Below, piece after piece: positions 1 through 7,726 of a stretch of DNA of 31,428 bases. The DNA is from JANQKX01 sp039028695 (GTDB lineage Bacteria; Pseudomonadota; Alphaproteobacteria; Kiloniellales; Kiloniellaceae). The stretch spans positions 1 through 31,428 of the forward strand of contig JBCCHN010000052.1 in assembly GCA_039028695.1 (NCBI GenBank), given 5' to 3'. Made by a program: the position numbers and the translations under genes. How positions within the stretch are numbered: the first letter of the stretch is position 1; every line of letters begins with the position of its first letter. Under the pieces are notes generated by a model. It was not told the DNA's origin. It saw nothing but the letters and a program-made list of their open reading frames with translations, and searched no databases.

Positions 1-555
1 ATTCGCATGGTCGAGGTTCTCGCGACGGGGATTGCCGTGTTCGGCGTCTTTTTCACGGTGAGGGGGGACGTGGTGTTGGCCGGCGAGGCTTTGGAGGGCG
101 ACATTCTTGAACTGCTGGCCGGCTTGACCTGGGCGATATTTCTCTTGGGCAGTGCCAAGGCCGTCGGCCAGACCAGCAGCACCATCGAACGGATTGCCTT
201 TCTGTTTAACGTGTTATTTTTGTCAGCAGTGGCGCTGACGCCCCTGGCCTTTTTCTTTCCACTGCGCGGGACGGTCGAGATCCATGGTATTTTTCTTCTT
301 GTCTTGCTGGGAGTTTTTCCCACCGCCCTTGCCAGTTACCTTTGGTACGAGGCGGCGGCGCGCTTGTCGGCTACCTCGGCCTCCTTGTTGTTTACCCTCT
401 CGGTGGTCTTTACTTTCGTCAATGCTCATCTCTTTCTCGGCGAGGCGATCACGCAGGACATGATCATTGGAGCCGCCTTGATCGTCGGGGGCGTTTTATT
501 GGCCAAGGTCGGCGATAAAGCAGGGGACACCAAAAACGACGGACCTGAGTCATGA
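1..555 (+). CDS. EamA/DMT-family transporter, C-terminal part (5' end outside window)
   Basis: The reading frame is open from the window edge, so the visible 184 or so codons are the 3' part of a longer gene. The protein has several hydrophobic segments and the late EamA repeat pattern: a Trp-rich first helix (LTWAIFLLGSAKA), then a helix with P-T-A-L-A-S-Y-L-W-Y, then a segment near F-L-G-E-A-I-T followed by a final Gly-rich helix. This is the second five-helix repeat of drug/metabolite transporters, inner-membrane carriers of small metabolites. The substrate is not predictable. Its stop codon overlaps the start of the TRIC-type gene (ATGA), so the two are probably co-transcribed and translationally coupled. 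Confidence 0.85.
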   Translation: MRMVEVLATGIAVFGVFFTVRGDVVLAGEALEGDILELLAGLTWAIFLLGSAKAVGQTSSTIERIAFLFNVLFLSAVALTPLAFFFPLRGTVEIHGIFLLVLLGVFPTALASYLWYEAAARLSATSASLLFTLSVVFTFVNAHLFLGEAITQDMIIGAALIVGGVLLAKVGDKAGDTKNDGPES

Positions 556-1187
556 CCGTCTTTGACAGTGCGACCTTTGCGGCGGCGGATTTGACGGCCA
601 TTGGTGTCTTCGCGGCCACGGGGGCCTTGGTGGCCAGCCGCAAGCAAATGGACCTAGTGAGCTTTGGCATGGTGGCCTGTATGACCGGGGTAGGGGGCGG
701 CACCTTGCGGGATCTCTTGCTCGGCCGGCCGGTTTTTTGGGTGGTGGATCCAAAGCCCGTGTTGGTCTGCTTGGCCGTGGCATTGCTGGTCTTTTTCACC
801 GCACCGGCGTTCCGCCGGCGCTATCCCGTGCTCTTGTGGGCCGATGGGGTCGGGGTGGCCCTTTATGGGGTCATGGGCGCCGAGGTGGCCCGGCAAAGCG
901 GCGCCGACTTTTTGGTGGCGGTGATGATGGGCATGATGACCGCGACTTTTGGTGGCCTGATCCGGGATGTGATGTGCCGGGAAACACCGCTGATCCTAAA
1001 GCGCGAGATATATGCGACCTGCGCCGCCTTGGCTGCAGCCGGCCACATGGTTCTGCTCGAAGTGGGGCTGCCGCTGCCCTGGGCCGCGGCGGGCGGTTTT
1101 GTCGCCGGCTTTGGCTTGCGCGCCGGCGGGCTGATCCGGGGCTGGTCCTTGCCCGGCTACAAAGCCCGTCCCGGAAGAGATTACTAA
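552..1187 (+). CDS. TRIC-type cation channel family protein (UPF0126, YadS/YicG-like)
   Basis: The 211-residue membrane protein has two copies of the family hallmark. GGGTLRD sits near residues 48-54, followed by LLLGRPVFWV, and GGLIRD sits near residues 134-139, followed by a similar hydrophobic stretch. The length and two internal three-helix repeats match bacterial UPF0126 proteins, which are homologous to trimeric intracellular cation channels. Some bacterial relatives have been linked to potassium conductance or glycine transport. The ATG overlaps the stop of the upstream EamA gene by four bases, indicating coupled translation. The exact substrate is unknown. Confidence 0.88.
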   Translation: MTVFDSATFAAADLTAIGVFAATGALVASRKQMDLVSFGMVACMTGVGGGTLRDLLLGRPVFWVVDPKPVLVCLAVALLVFFTAPAFRRRYPVLLWADGVGVALYGVMGAEVARQSGADFLVAVMMGMMTATFGGLIRDVMCRETPLILKREIYATCAALAAAGHMVLLEVGLPLPWAAAGGFVAGFGLRAGGLIRGWSLPGYKARPGRDY

Positions 1188-1304
1188 GGACGAAACTATT
1201 AGGGCGGGACGATAAGGATGGCGCAAAAAATCCCCTAAAAAAAAGACCTTGAGAACTGCGCCGCCCCCCGGCCACTATAGGAAAAACGCCGGAGGCTTTG
1301 GACC

Positions 1305-2480
1305 ATGACATCCCTTTCCCTACTCGACCCGCAAGACTGGAACTTTCCCGTTCCCATCCGCTACGGTCCTGGCCGTTTGGGCGAGATGACTCAGGTTTGT
1401 AGGACCTGCGGTGTGAATCGGCCTTTGCTGGTGACCGATCGTGGCAGTCGGGATCTGCCTTTCGTGGGCGGAACGGCGGAGCGCCTCAGCCAGGCGGGTT
1501 TAGCCTGCACGGTCTTTAGCGAGATTTCCCCCAATCCGCGGGACGACGAGGTGGCGGCGGGCAAGGCAGCCTTTCAAGCCGGCGGTCACGACGGGGTTTT
1601 AGCCATCGGCGGCGGCAGCGGCATGGATGGGGCCAAAGCCATCTGCCTAGTGGCTCACAACGAAATCCCCTTGTTGGACTTTGACTTTACCAAGCCGCCG
1701 CCAGCCGGCAGCGAAGACTCTGCTTTTCCGCCCTTGATCACCGTGCCCACCACCGCGGGGACGGGCGCGGAAACGGAAGGGGCCAGCATGATTACCGACA
1801 CGGCCCGCATGATGAAGCTATGCGTGGCCCACGAGGCCATTCGCCCGGCCGCGACAATTTTGGATCCGGAGATTACCCGGGGCCTGCCGAGAAATCTCAC
1901 CGCCTGGACCGGTTGCGATGCCCTGGTGCATGCCATCGAAGCTTACTGCGTGCCGAACTTTCACCCTCTCTGCGATGGTTCGGCGCTGGAGGGCTTGCGC
2001 CTTATCTGGCGCTGGCTGCCGACGGCGGTCGAGCAGCCGGACAATTTAGAGGCGCGGGGCGGCATGCTGGTGGGATCTTGCCTGGCCGGTATCGCCTTTT
2101 TGAATGGCTTGGGGCTGGTGCATGCGATTAGCCATATGGTGGGCGCCGAATTCGATACCCACCACGGACTCACCAACGCGGTGGTCCTGCCCAGCGTGCT
2201 GCGCTTCAACGAAGCCTCGATTAGGGCCAAGGTGGGGCCCATGGCCGAGGCTATGGATTTGCCAGATCGAAGCTTTGCGACTTTCTATGACGCGGTGTGC
2301 CGGCGTTTGGATGCCCTCAAGATCCCTCGGACCTTGACGGACATTGGCGTGGTCGATGCAGACGCGGCGGGCCTGGCGCAAAAGGCCATGGAAGACGCGG
2401 CCGTCGAGACCAACCCGCACCCCACCACCCCGGCGGAATTGGAGCAGCTTATCCGCGAGGCCTTGGACTTCGGGCGATAG
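1305..2480 (+). CDS. Iron-containing (group III) alcohol dehydrogenase
   Basis: This 391-residue protein has the typical length of the Fe-ADH family of NAD(P)-dependent alcohol/aldehyde oxidoreductases. The nucleotide-binding motif GGGSGMDGAK lies at residues 102-111 and PTTAGTGAE at 148-156. The expected metal ligands are present: D205 and H209 in the D-A-L-V-H segment, H273 in L-V-H-A-I-S-H, and H287 in D-T-H-H-G-L-T-N. A GGAGG ribosome binding site about ten bases upstream supports the ATG. It stands alone, converging on the deformylase gene. The alcohol substrate cannot be told from the sequence. Confidence 0.93.
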   Translation: MTSLSLLDPQDWNFPVPIRYGPGRLGEMTQVCRTCGVNRPLLVTDRGSRDLPFVGGTAERLSQAGLACTVFSEISPNPRDDEVAAGKAAFQAGGHDGVLAIGGGSGMDGAKAICLVAHNEIPLLDFDFTKPPPAGSEDSAFPPLITVPTTAGTGAETEGASMITDTARMMKLCVAHEAIRPAATILDPEITRGLPRNLTAWTGCDALVHAIEAYCVPNFHPLCDGSALEGLRLIWRWLPTAVEQPDNLEARGGMLVGSCLAGIAFLNGLGLVHAISHMVGAEFDTHHGLTNAVVLPSVLRFNEASIRAKVGPMAEAMDLPDRSFATFYDAVCRRLDALKIPRTLTDIGVVDADAAGLAQKAMEDAAVETNPHPTTPAELEQLIREALDFGR

Positions 2481-2489
2481 GGCGGGGCC

Positions 2490-3050
2490 CTAGTCGACGA
2501 ATTCCGCCGGGTCCCTTTGGATGAAAAAGCCTTGTTCGCCCAGTTCGGAATTGAAGGCCAAGGTCGAGAGGTCGGTCATGCGCATGGGGTAGAGGATGCC
2601 GTCCAAGTGATCGCATTCGTGTTGGATCAGCATGGCGTGAAAGCCGGTGGCTTGTAGGTTGAAGGGCGCCCCATCCAGACCGGTTGCCGTGAGGGAGACT
2701 TTGGTGTGGCGGGGAACTTGGCCATGCAAGCCGGGTAGCGACAAGCAGCGCTCCCATATTGGCTTTTTCTCATCCGTCAGAGGCGTCACAACCGGGTTGA
2801 TCAGCACCTGCCAGTCAATCGGCTTCATGGCCGAGCTGGTTGGAATCTGACGGGCGGTGATACGATAGACAACAACCCGCAAGGGGACGTGAACCTGCGG
2901 GGCGGCCAAGCCGTTGGCGCCGATGTCCTCCAAGGTCTCCTTCATGTCGGCGACCAGGCCCCCGAGGCGCCCGATGTCCGCCGGAGGCACGGGCTCGGCC
3001 ACCTGCTTTAGGACCGGGTGTCCCATTCTTGCGATTTTTAGAACGGCCAT
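2490..3050 (-). CDS. def: Peptide deformylase family protein with altered motifs
   Basis: Peptide deformylase removes the formyl group from the N-terminal methionine of new proteins. This 186-residue protein keeps the metal site: C102 in motif II, then H144, E145 and H148 in the HECDH motif. Q52 of motif I is also kept. Two usually conserved glycines differ: motif I reads A-N-G-L-A-A-P-Q and motif II reads E-R-C-L-S instead of E-G-C-L-S. With an intact catalytic set it is probably active, but it may be a secondary paralogue rather than the housekeeping enzyme. The usual neighbour fmt is not adjacent. The SD before the ATG is weak. Confidence 0.88.
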   Translation of the reverse strand: MAVLKIARMGHPVLKQVAEPVPPADIGRLGGLVADMKETLEDIGANGLAAPQVHVPLRVVVYRITARQIPTSSAMKPIDWQVLINPVVTPLTDEKKPIWERCLSLPGLHGQVPRHTKVSLTATGLDGAPFNLQATGFHAMLIQHECDHLDGILYPMRMTDLSTLAFNSELGEQGFFIQRDPAEFVD

Positions 3051-3192
3051 GACTTGCTTAGGATCATTGCGGCGGTAGTTTGATCGGATCGCCTGGTCTT
3101 TTTTAAGTGACAGACTTCATTGATGCAGCCGGTTTTATCCTCACGATGGGACATTTTATCCAAGCGCGGGAGAAGTTGGCCGCTGGTGGTCC

Positions 3193-3483
3193 TTACGAAA
3201 TCTCACGGATGGTTTCTCCGGCGCCGATAATCTCCAAGCGCATGCCGAAGCGTTCCACCAGAGGGGTGATCATCTTTTGCACTAGGGTTTGGGCATCGTC
3301 CGCGGCCTGTTGGTCTTTATAGTTGGAAACCAGCAGGTAGCTGCCCGCCTCGACCTCGATCATTTGGTGGCTGACGTGATGGTCGCTCTCTCGCACGGTC
3401 TTGGCGGTCTCGCTGTCATAATAGGCCATCAGCGCCTCGGCCTTATCGGACGGGCAGGAGACGGAATAGACTTTGCTGTACAT
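3193..3483 (-). CDS. Small ABM-like (dimeric alpha-beta barrel) hypothetical protein
   Basis: The frame extends to 3597, but the start at 3483 is preferred. It has a GGAGG eight bases upstream and begins MYSKVYSV, a typical beta-strand opening. The 96-residue product has a short strand-helix-strand-strand-helix layout and the phrase G-S-Y-L-L-V-S-N-Y, which resembles antibiotic-biosynthesis-monooxygenase-type ferredoxin-like folds. No catalytic residues can be assigned. It has no signal peptide and is probably cytosolic. It lies upstream of the deformylase gene on the same strand with a 142-base gap. Function unknown; the fold call is inferred from pattern only. Confidence 0.65.
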   Translation of the reverse strand: MYSKVYSVSCPSDKAEALMAYYDSETAKTVRESDHHVSHQMIEVEAGSYLLVSNYKDQQAADDAQTLVQKMITPLVERFGMRLEIIGAGETIREIS

Positions 3484-3711
3484 GGGGTAAGCCTCCAGTG
3501 GTTTTTTGTGAAGGGCAATTCGACCCGAAGCGGTCAGTATGCAAGATGGCTCCCTGCAGACCGACAAACCATAGAGCAACCGCCGGGCTTTGGCCAATCA
3601 ACTCCATTACCGTCATGAAAAAGCAGGCTGGGCCGCACCAAAAGTTGACTGGTGCGTGACATCGGGGCACCCCAAATTGGGGGTAAGTGTCATCCAACCA
3701 AGAGGGAGTTC

Positions 3712-3906
3712 ATGCTGATCAAAACCATTGGAACGCCGGGGCTATTGCTATTCTTGGGGCTTTTTCTCTCGGCCTGTCAAAGCCTGACCTTCCCCGGCCA
3801 ATGCGAGGCGGCGGGTTTGGAAAAAGGCAGCGCGGCCTTTAACGACTGCGTGGCCAATAAAGAGGCGACGCTAACCTATCATAACCCGCCCAGACGCGGG
3901 CGGTAG
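3712..3906 (+). CDS. Small outer-membrane-type lipoprotein, hypothetical
   Basis: The 64-residue product has a short hydrophobic signal followed by the lipobox L-S-A-C, with C22 as the lipidated residue. The mature part is only about 43 residues and has two further cysteines, C31 and C46, in the pattern Q-C-x4-G-L ... F-N-D-C-V. That arrangement is common in tiny alphaproteobacterial lipoproteins of unknown role. The start at 3712 has an AGAGGGAG ribosome binding site and places the signal at the N-terminus. An in-frame upstream ATG at 3652 would put about 20 charged residues before the signal and is rejected. Confidence 0.72.
   Translation: MLIKTIGTPGLLLFLGLFLSACQSLTFPGQCEAAGLEKGSAAFNDCVANKEATLTYHNPPRRGR
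3886..3903 (+). terminator. Possible hairpin at the end of the small lipoprotein gene
   Basis: CCGCCC and GGGCGG are separated by six bases and followed by a short T-containing tail (TAGGGTTTGG). The hairpin overlaps the last codons of the lipoprotein gene and lies between it and the convergent EamA gene. The poor U-tract makes this weak. Confidence 0.35.
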
Positions 3907-3924
3907 GGTTTGGTTGACTCACTT

Positions 3925-4848
3925 TCACCCACCACCCCGCCGGTTGATGAGAATGACGCCCAGGAGGGCGATGGCGATGCCCAGGCCGACGGTGGGGGTG
4001 ATGCTTTCGCCGAGGACAAAGGTGCCCAACAGGACGCCAATGCCGGCGCGCAGATAAGCTTGGCTGGCAACGCCCAAGGACCCCAAGGTCCGCACCAGTC
4101 GGAAATATATCAAAAAGCCGATCCCGGTGCAGAGCAGGGAGAGGGTCACGGCCGCTGCGATCGAGCTGAGGGAGGGGCGGAGGGTCCACGGTTGTTCCAG
4201 CGCTATGCTGAGCGGAATGAGACAAAGGCTGGCCCACAACAAGGTTCCCGTTGCGGTGACCACCGGCGGCAAATGGCCGAAACGCCGGCCGTAGATGGCC
4301 GCGCCGCCATACAACACAGCGCCCAGGATGACCGCTAACTGGGCCACTACCTGTTGGCCCAGGCCCTTAAGGGCATCGACTCCGACGATCAGAACTACCC
4401 CCAATAGGCCCAAACAAGCACCGCTAAAACGCCGCAGATTGACCGGTTCGTGGCGGGTGAAGAGGAGGGTCAGAAAAAAGACGAAAATGGGAGAGGTAGA
4501 GTTCAGAACGCTGGCCAAGCTGCTCTCCACACTTTGCTGTCCCCAGGCCAGCACGGTCCAAGCTCCCGAGGCGCCGAGAAAGGATTGGACCAATAACTGC
4601 CGCCAAGTATTTCTGTCCCGAGGCAGGGAGACTTTTTGCCAAGTCATAATCGAAAGAAGGAAGAGGGCGGCAATCGACACCCGGCCAGCGATGAGAGTGA
4701 CCGGGGGGATGGTCTCCAAGGCAAGTTTGATCAAGGCGTAGGATGAGCCCCACATCAGCGCCAAGAGGAGCAATAGCGCGTATTCTTTCCAAATAGGCTC
4801 GGGCCGGGAAGGTCGACATGGGGCGATACGGGATCGGGAAGCAGTCAT
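3925..4848 (-). CDS. EamA/DMT-family transporter
   Basis: This 307-residue inner-membrane protein has ten predicted hydrophobic segments in two EamA repeats. The first opens with L-M-W-G-S-S-Y-A-L-I-K, and the second contains G-A-V-L-Y-G-G-A-A-I-Y-G-R-R. The start at 4848 is chosen because its ATG overlaps the stop of the upstream NIPSNAP gene (ATGA), a classic coupling arrangement. The frame extends to 4902 but adds only polar residues. The two genes form one minus-strand unit facing away from the ArsR-type regulator, so the carrier is probably under that repressor. The substrate is unknown. Confidence 0.9.
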   Translation of the reverse strand: MTASRSRIAPCRPSRPEPIWKEYALLLLLALMWGSSYALIKLALETIPPVTLIAGRVSIAALFLLSIMTWQKVSLPRDRNTWRQLLVQSFLGASGAWTVLAWGQQSVESSLASVLNSTSPIFVFFLTLLFTRHEPVNLRRFSGACLGLLGVVLIVGVDALKGLGQQVVAQLAVILGAVLYGGAAIYGRRFGHLPPVVTATGTLLWASLCLIPLSIALEQPWTLRPSLSSIAAAVTLSLLCTGIGFLIYFRLVRTLGSLGVASQAYLRAGIGVLLGTFVLGESITPTVGLGIAIALLGVILINRRGGG

Positions 4849-5180
4849 GACGAAGGGGTCCGGAAATCTCCATGGGGCCGGGAGACGATCTTCAAAAAGC
4901 ATCGCTCTTCGCGCAACAGGAACTTCTCTTTCTGAGCGAAGGCGTAATTCTTTTGGCCCAGAGGATCGGCTTGAAGGCGTTCCCGATAGGCTTCATAGGC
5001 GGCCAAGCTCTCGATGGTGTAGACCCCGTATGCCAGGGTGCTGGAGCCCTCGTGGGGCGCGAAATACCCAATCAAGTCGGCCCCGCAACGGGGAATGGCT
5101 TGGCCCCAGGTTTGGGCGTATTGGCAAAAAAGGTCCCGTTTTGTCGGATCGATTTCATAGCGGATAAAGCAGGTGATCAT
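4845..5180 (-). CDS. NIPSNAP family protein
   Basis: The 111-residue protein begins M-I-T-C-F-I-R-Y-E-I-D-P, the standard opening of bacterial NIPSNAP proteins, which are small dimeric alpha-beta barrels. The start at 5180 is preferred over the ATG at 5192 because the latter's GGAG is itself the ribosome binding site, six bases before 5180. Later segments (D-L-I-G-Y-F-A-P, Y-R-E-R-L-Q-A-D-P) also fit. The biochemical role of the bacterial members is unclear. It is the first gene of a two-gene unit with the EamA transporter and lies 54 bases from a candidate ArsR operator. Confidence 0.87.
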   Translation of the reverse strand: MITCFIRYEIDPTKRDLFCQYAQTWGQAIPRCGADLIGYFAPHEGSSTLAYGVYTIESLAAYEAYRERLQADPLGQKNYAFAQKEKFLLREERCFLKIVSRPHGDFRTPSS

Positions 5181-5233
5181 CGTGGTCTCCATAAGCTTGA
5201 GAGGAGCGCATGATGATCGACGAAACGGGATTT

Positions 5234-5257
5234 ATGCTTCGTTTGTGATCGAAGTAT
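5234..5257. promoter_or_regulatory. Candidate ArsR-type operator, copy 1 (NIPSNAP side)
   Basis: A 24-bp imperfect palindrome has outer arms ATGCTTCG and CGAAGTAT around an eight-base centre. It matches copy 2 at 5471-5494 at 21 of 24 positions, in the same orientation. It lies 54 bases upstream of the NIPSNAP start, where a promoter would be. ArsR-family dimers bind such dyads. That this regulator binds here is an inference from position and repetition. Confidence 0.7.
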
Positions 5258-5470
5258 GGTTTTTGTAACAGGTGGGCTGGACCGGATCGCCGAGGCCGAT
5301 GAGGACTTGTGCCTTTTCTCGGCGCTCATCATCTACACCTCGGCGGATGATGCCGCGTCGCATCGCAGGGACGGCCGCCATCACTTGCGTCTGCGATTTT
5401 TTTCACTAAGGGCTCGTTGGTAAAAATGCTCAGCACCACCGAGGATCCGTAAGCATCTTGATCTTTATTC

Positions 5471-5494
5471 ATGCTTCGTTTACGGTCGAAGTAT
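5471..5494. promoter_or_regulatory. Candidate ArsR-type operator, copy 2 (regulator side)
   Basis: This is the second copy of the ATGCTTCG / CGAAGTAT dyad. It ends 25 bases before the ATG of the ArsR-type gene, in the position of an autoregulatory operator. Copies 1 and 2 bracket the whole divergent intergenic region. Confidence 0.7.
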
Positions 5495-5519
5495 TAGAGG
5501 CAAGAGAGGATCTTGGTGC

Positions 5520-6218
5520 ATGAAAGAGGGACCCGACATTGCCCGGCTGGGTGCGTTGATCGGCGATCCGGCCAGAGCCAACATGTTGACCGCCTTAATG
5601 AGTGGCAAGGCTTTGACCGCCAGCGAGTTGGCCAACGAAGCCCAGGTCACCCAGCAAACCGCCTCGGCTCATCTGAGCAAGCTCTCGGACGGGGGCTTGG
5701 TTCAGCAGCAGCGGCAGGGGCGCCACCGCTATTTTTCCCTGGCGGGCGATGAGGTGGGTGGCCTGTTGGAAAACATGATGGGCTTGGCGGTGGCCAAGGG
5801 TCACACCCGTACCCGAACCGGTCCCAAGGATCCGGCCCTGAGGAAAGCGCGCGTCTGTTACAACCACCTGGCTGGCGACTTGGGTGTGCAGCTTTACGAC
5901 GGCCTGATCGCCCGCCGCTTTTTGAATCGAGAGATAGGGGGAGAGGCAGAGGCGCTGACTCTCACCGCGGCGGGTCGCCGTTTCGTCGATGATTTCGGCG
6001 TGGATCTAGAAGACCTCGGGAAAACCCGACGGCCGCTTTGTAAGGCCTGCCTGGATTGGAGCGCCCGCCGCAGCCACCTGGCCGGGAGCTTGGGCATTGC
6101 CCTGCTGGACCGCTTTTACGATCTGGGCTGGGCTAAGCGTATTGAGGGGACACGGATCGTGCAATTCAGCAAAACTGGCGAGGCCCGCTTTCGCGAGGCA
6201 TTTGCGTCGCCCCATTAA
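5520..6218 (+). CDS. ArsR-family winged-helix transcriptional regulator
   Basis: This 232-residue regulator has an N-terminal winged helix (about residues 5-85). The recognition helix T-Q-Q-T-A-S-A-H-L-S-K-L is at 44-55 and the wing reads R-Q-G-R-H-R-Y-F. The C-terminal half belongs to a long ArsR subgroup with C-Y-N-H-L-A-G-D-L-G-V and a later C-K-A-C-L-D-W-S-x-R-x-x-H-L-A-G-S-L-G segment. Cysteines and histidines there could sense a ligand, metal or redox state, but the ligand is unknown. An AGAGAGGA ribosome binding site supports the ATG. It diverges from the NIPSNAP-EamA pair and probably represses both units through the paired palindromes. Confidence 0.9.
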   Translation: MKEGPDIARLGALIGDPARANMLTALMSGKALTASELANEAQVTQQTASAHLSKLSDGGLVQQQRQGRHRYFSLAGDEVGGLLENMMGLAVAKGHTRTRTGPKDPALRKARVCYNHLAGDLGVQLYDGLIARRFLNREIGGEAEALTLTAAGRRFVDDFGVDLEDLGKTRRPLCKACLDWSARRSHLAGSLGIALLDRFYDLGWAKRIEGTRIVQFSKTGEARFREAFASPH

Positions 6219-6296
6219 GTCACTGCGATAGGCGACCATTTACAACTTTTGCGCGATCACGAGGGTTGTTTAGGATCGACTATTTTCGGTGAGTCG

Positions 6297-7259
6297 TTAG
6301 CCCGCGCGGCTGCAGGAGCCGCCGCCCAGGACGCAAAAGCGGGAGCAGTGGGGGTGGTTGAGGGGCACGGCGGCTTCGGCATCGGCCAAGGTGTGGCCCA
6401 TGACGAAGTTATCCTGATAGGGAAGCAGGGTGCAGGGCATCACCACGGGGCGGTCCTCGCCCTTGCGCTTGACCACCATGCGCGAGGTGGCGCACATGAT
6501 GTCTTGCGGGGCGATGCCCAAGATGTCCCAGCAATGCTCGGTGATCTCGGGCACGTCTAAATCCTCGTCCATTTCCGGGAAGATCATAACGGTCTCCGGA
6601 TTTTGCGCGTCCACGGGCAAGGCATGCTCGGCGCAGAACTTGGCAAAGCCGAGACGTGCCGTCGCCTCGGACTCGCCCCAGCAACTGCGTCCGGCCAAGC
6701 GGATCTTAAAGCCGTTCTGGGCCAGCCAGGTCAGGCCCTTAATGGTGGGTGGCCAGGAATTCCTGCCCCGCTCGATCTCGAAGAGCTCGCGGGTATAGTG
6801 GTCCAGGGAAATCCGCAAGATGAGCTGATCGCCGTAGCGATCCTGTAGATCCAAGAGGTTCACGGCGCACTTCATCATGGGCCGCATGGCATTGGTCAGG
6901 ACCAGCGTTTGAAAACCCCGGGACAGGCTTTCCTCGAGGATATGAATGAACTGGGGGTTCATGAAGGGCTCGCCGCCAGTGAAGCCGATTTCCTTGGTGG
7001 GGATCTGGCGCTCGGTGATCTCGTCCAAATAGGCGGCCACCTCGTCACGGGTCAGATAGGACAAACGGTCGTTGCGGGGCGATGATTCGATATAACAGTT
7101 CTGGCACATCAGGTTGCACAGGGTGCCGGTGTTGAACCACAGGGTCTGCAGCTCGGTAAGCGCCACCACGCCGCGTTTTTGGCCATCGGCGGTAACCCAG
7201 GGTTTCTGAAATTTGCGCGGATCCAGCCGTTCTGGCTCCGCTTTGGTACTTTGTGTCAT
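6297..7259 (-). CDS. Radical SAM protein with Cys-rich C-terminus
   Basis: The preferred 320-residue form starts at 7259 (MTQSTKAEP). The longer frame to 7361 adds a low-complexity leader. The radical SAM cluster motif C48-x3-C52-x2-C55 (C-N-L-M-C-Q-N-C) is clear, and the GGE motif is at 95-97 (G-F-T-G-G-E-P-F). Further cysteines occur in I-M-C-A-T-S-R and V-M-P-C-T-L-L-P. The C-terminus ends with C305, C309 and C316 in a Gly-rich tail, so an auxiliary iron-sulfur cluster is plausible. The enzyme would make a 5'-deoxyadenosyl radical. No precursor peptide or substrate gene is visible nearby, so its reaction is unknown. Confidence 0.88.
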   Translation of the reverse strand: MTQSTKAEPERLDPRKFQKPWVTADGQKRGVVALTELQTLWFNTGTLCNLMCQNCYIESSPRNDRLSYLTRDEVAAYLDEITERQIPTKEIGFTGGEPFMNPQFIHILEESLSRGFQTLVLTNAMRPMMKCAVNLLDLQDRYGDQLILRISLDHYTRELFEIERGRNSWPPTIKGLTWLAQNGFKIRLAGRSCWGESEATARLGFAKFCAEHALPVDAQNPETVMIFPEMDEDLDVPEITEHCWDILGIAPQDIMCATSRMVVKRKGEDRPVVMPCTLLPYQDNFVMGHTLADAEAAVPLNHPHCSRFCVLGGGSCSRAG

Positions 7260-7726
7260 AAAGTCTAACCTAACCTGTCCTATCCGCACTGTTCCCAGCT
7301 TGGCACTCAGCCGTCCAGCACCCCACCCCGAAAAAGACTTAACGCCTTTGCCCGATGACATCCATTTCTAAATGGGGGTCAGCGGCCAAGGGCGTAATCA
7401 CGTTTTCTTGTATACCCCGGAATGGGACCCGGTGCACCTTTTCTGTCGCGTGGTTCCGATTTCTGCAGGTTTTTCCGAGGACTAGCGGCAGAGGATTTGG
7501 GGGTAGATCGAACGGGCCGGCGCCATGATGGTCTTTCATAAAAGCATGGGAGCCATCAACAATACAATCTTTTGGGGATTTTCTGCCCCCAGCGAGGAGA
7601 CCGCACTTTGAGTGTCGCTTAACATAAACTGTCTCGGCTAGAGACTTGGCGCAAACGAGCGGGTGGGTTTGCGGTTGCAGCAGGAAGACCGGAGCCATTT
7701 TTTTCGAGAGTAGAGTAGGATAAATA
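7260..7726. other. Gene-poor interval between radical SAM and DUF3833 genes
   Basis: This interval holds one open minus-strand frame of 119 codons (7339-7698). It is rich in His, Arg and Lys, has no convincing ribosome binding site, and I do not recognise its product. It could be a decayed gene or chance. The promoter of the radical SAM gene must lie near 7260-7330, but I could not define its boxes. No clear terminator for the upstream lipid operon was found. Confidence 0.4.

Noticed and set aside
3081..3109. TGATCG-N17-TAAGTG, similar to the sigma-E promoters at 13459-13564
   Set aside because: It points into the antisense of the ABM-like gene and no plus-strand gene follows within a plausible distance; probably chance.
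3670..3682. CCCCAA-A-TTGGGG dyad upstream of the small lipoprotein gene
   Set aside because: Short, single copy, and with no regulator nearby; could be chance in GC-rich DNA.
5256..5423. Plus-strand 55-codon frame between the two ArsR operators
   Set aside because: Starts inside an operator, lacks a ribosome binding site and resembles nothing known.
7339..7698. Minus-strand open frame of 119 codons
   Set aside because: No ribosome binding site, unusual His/Arg/Lys-rich composition and no recognised family; kept only as a note on the gap.
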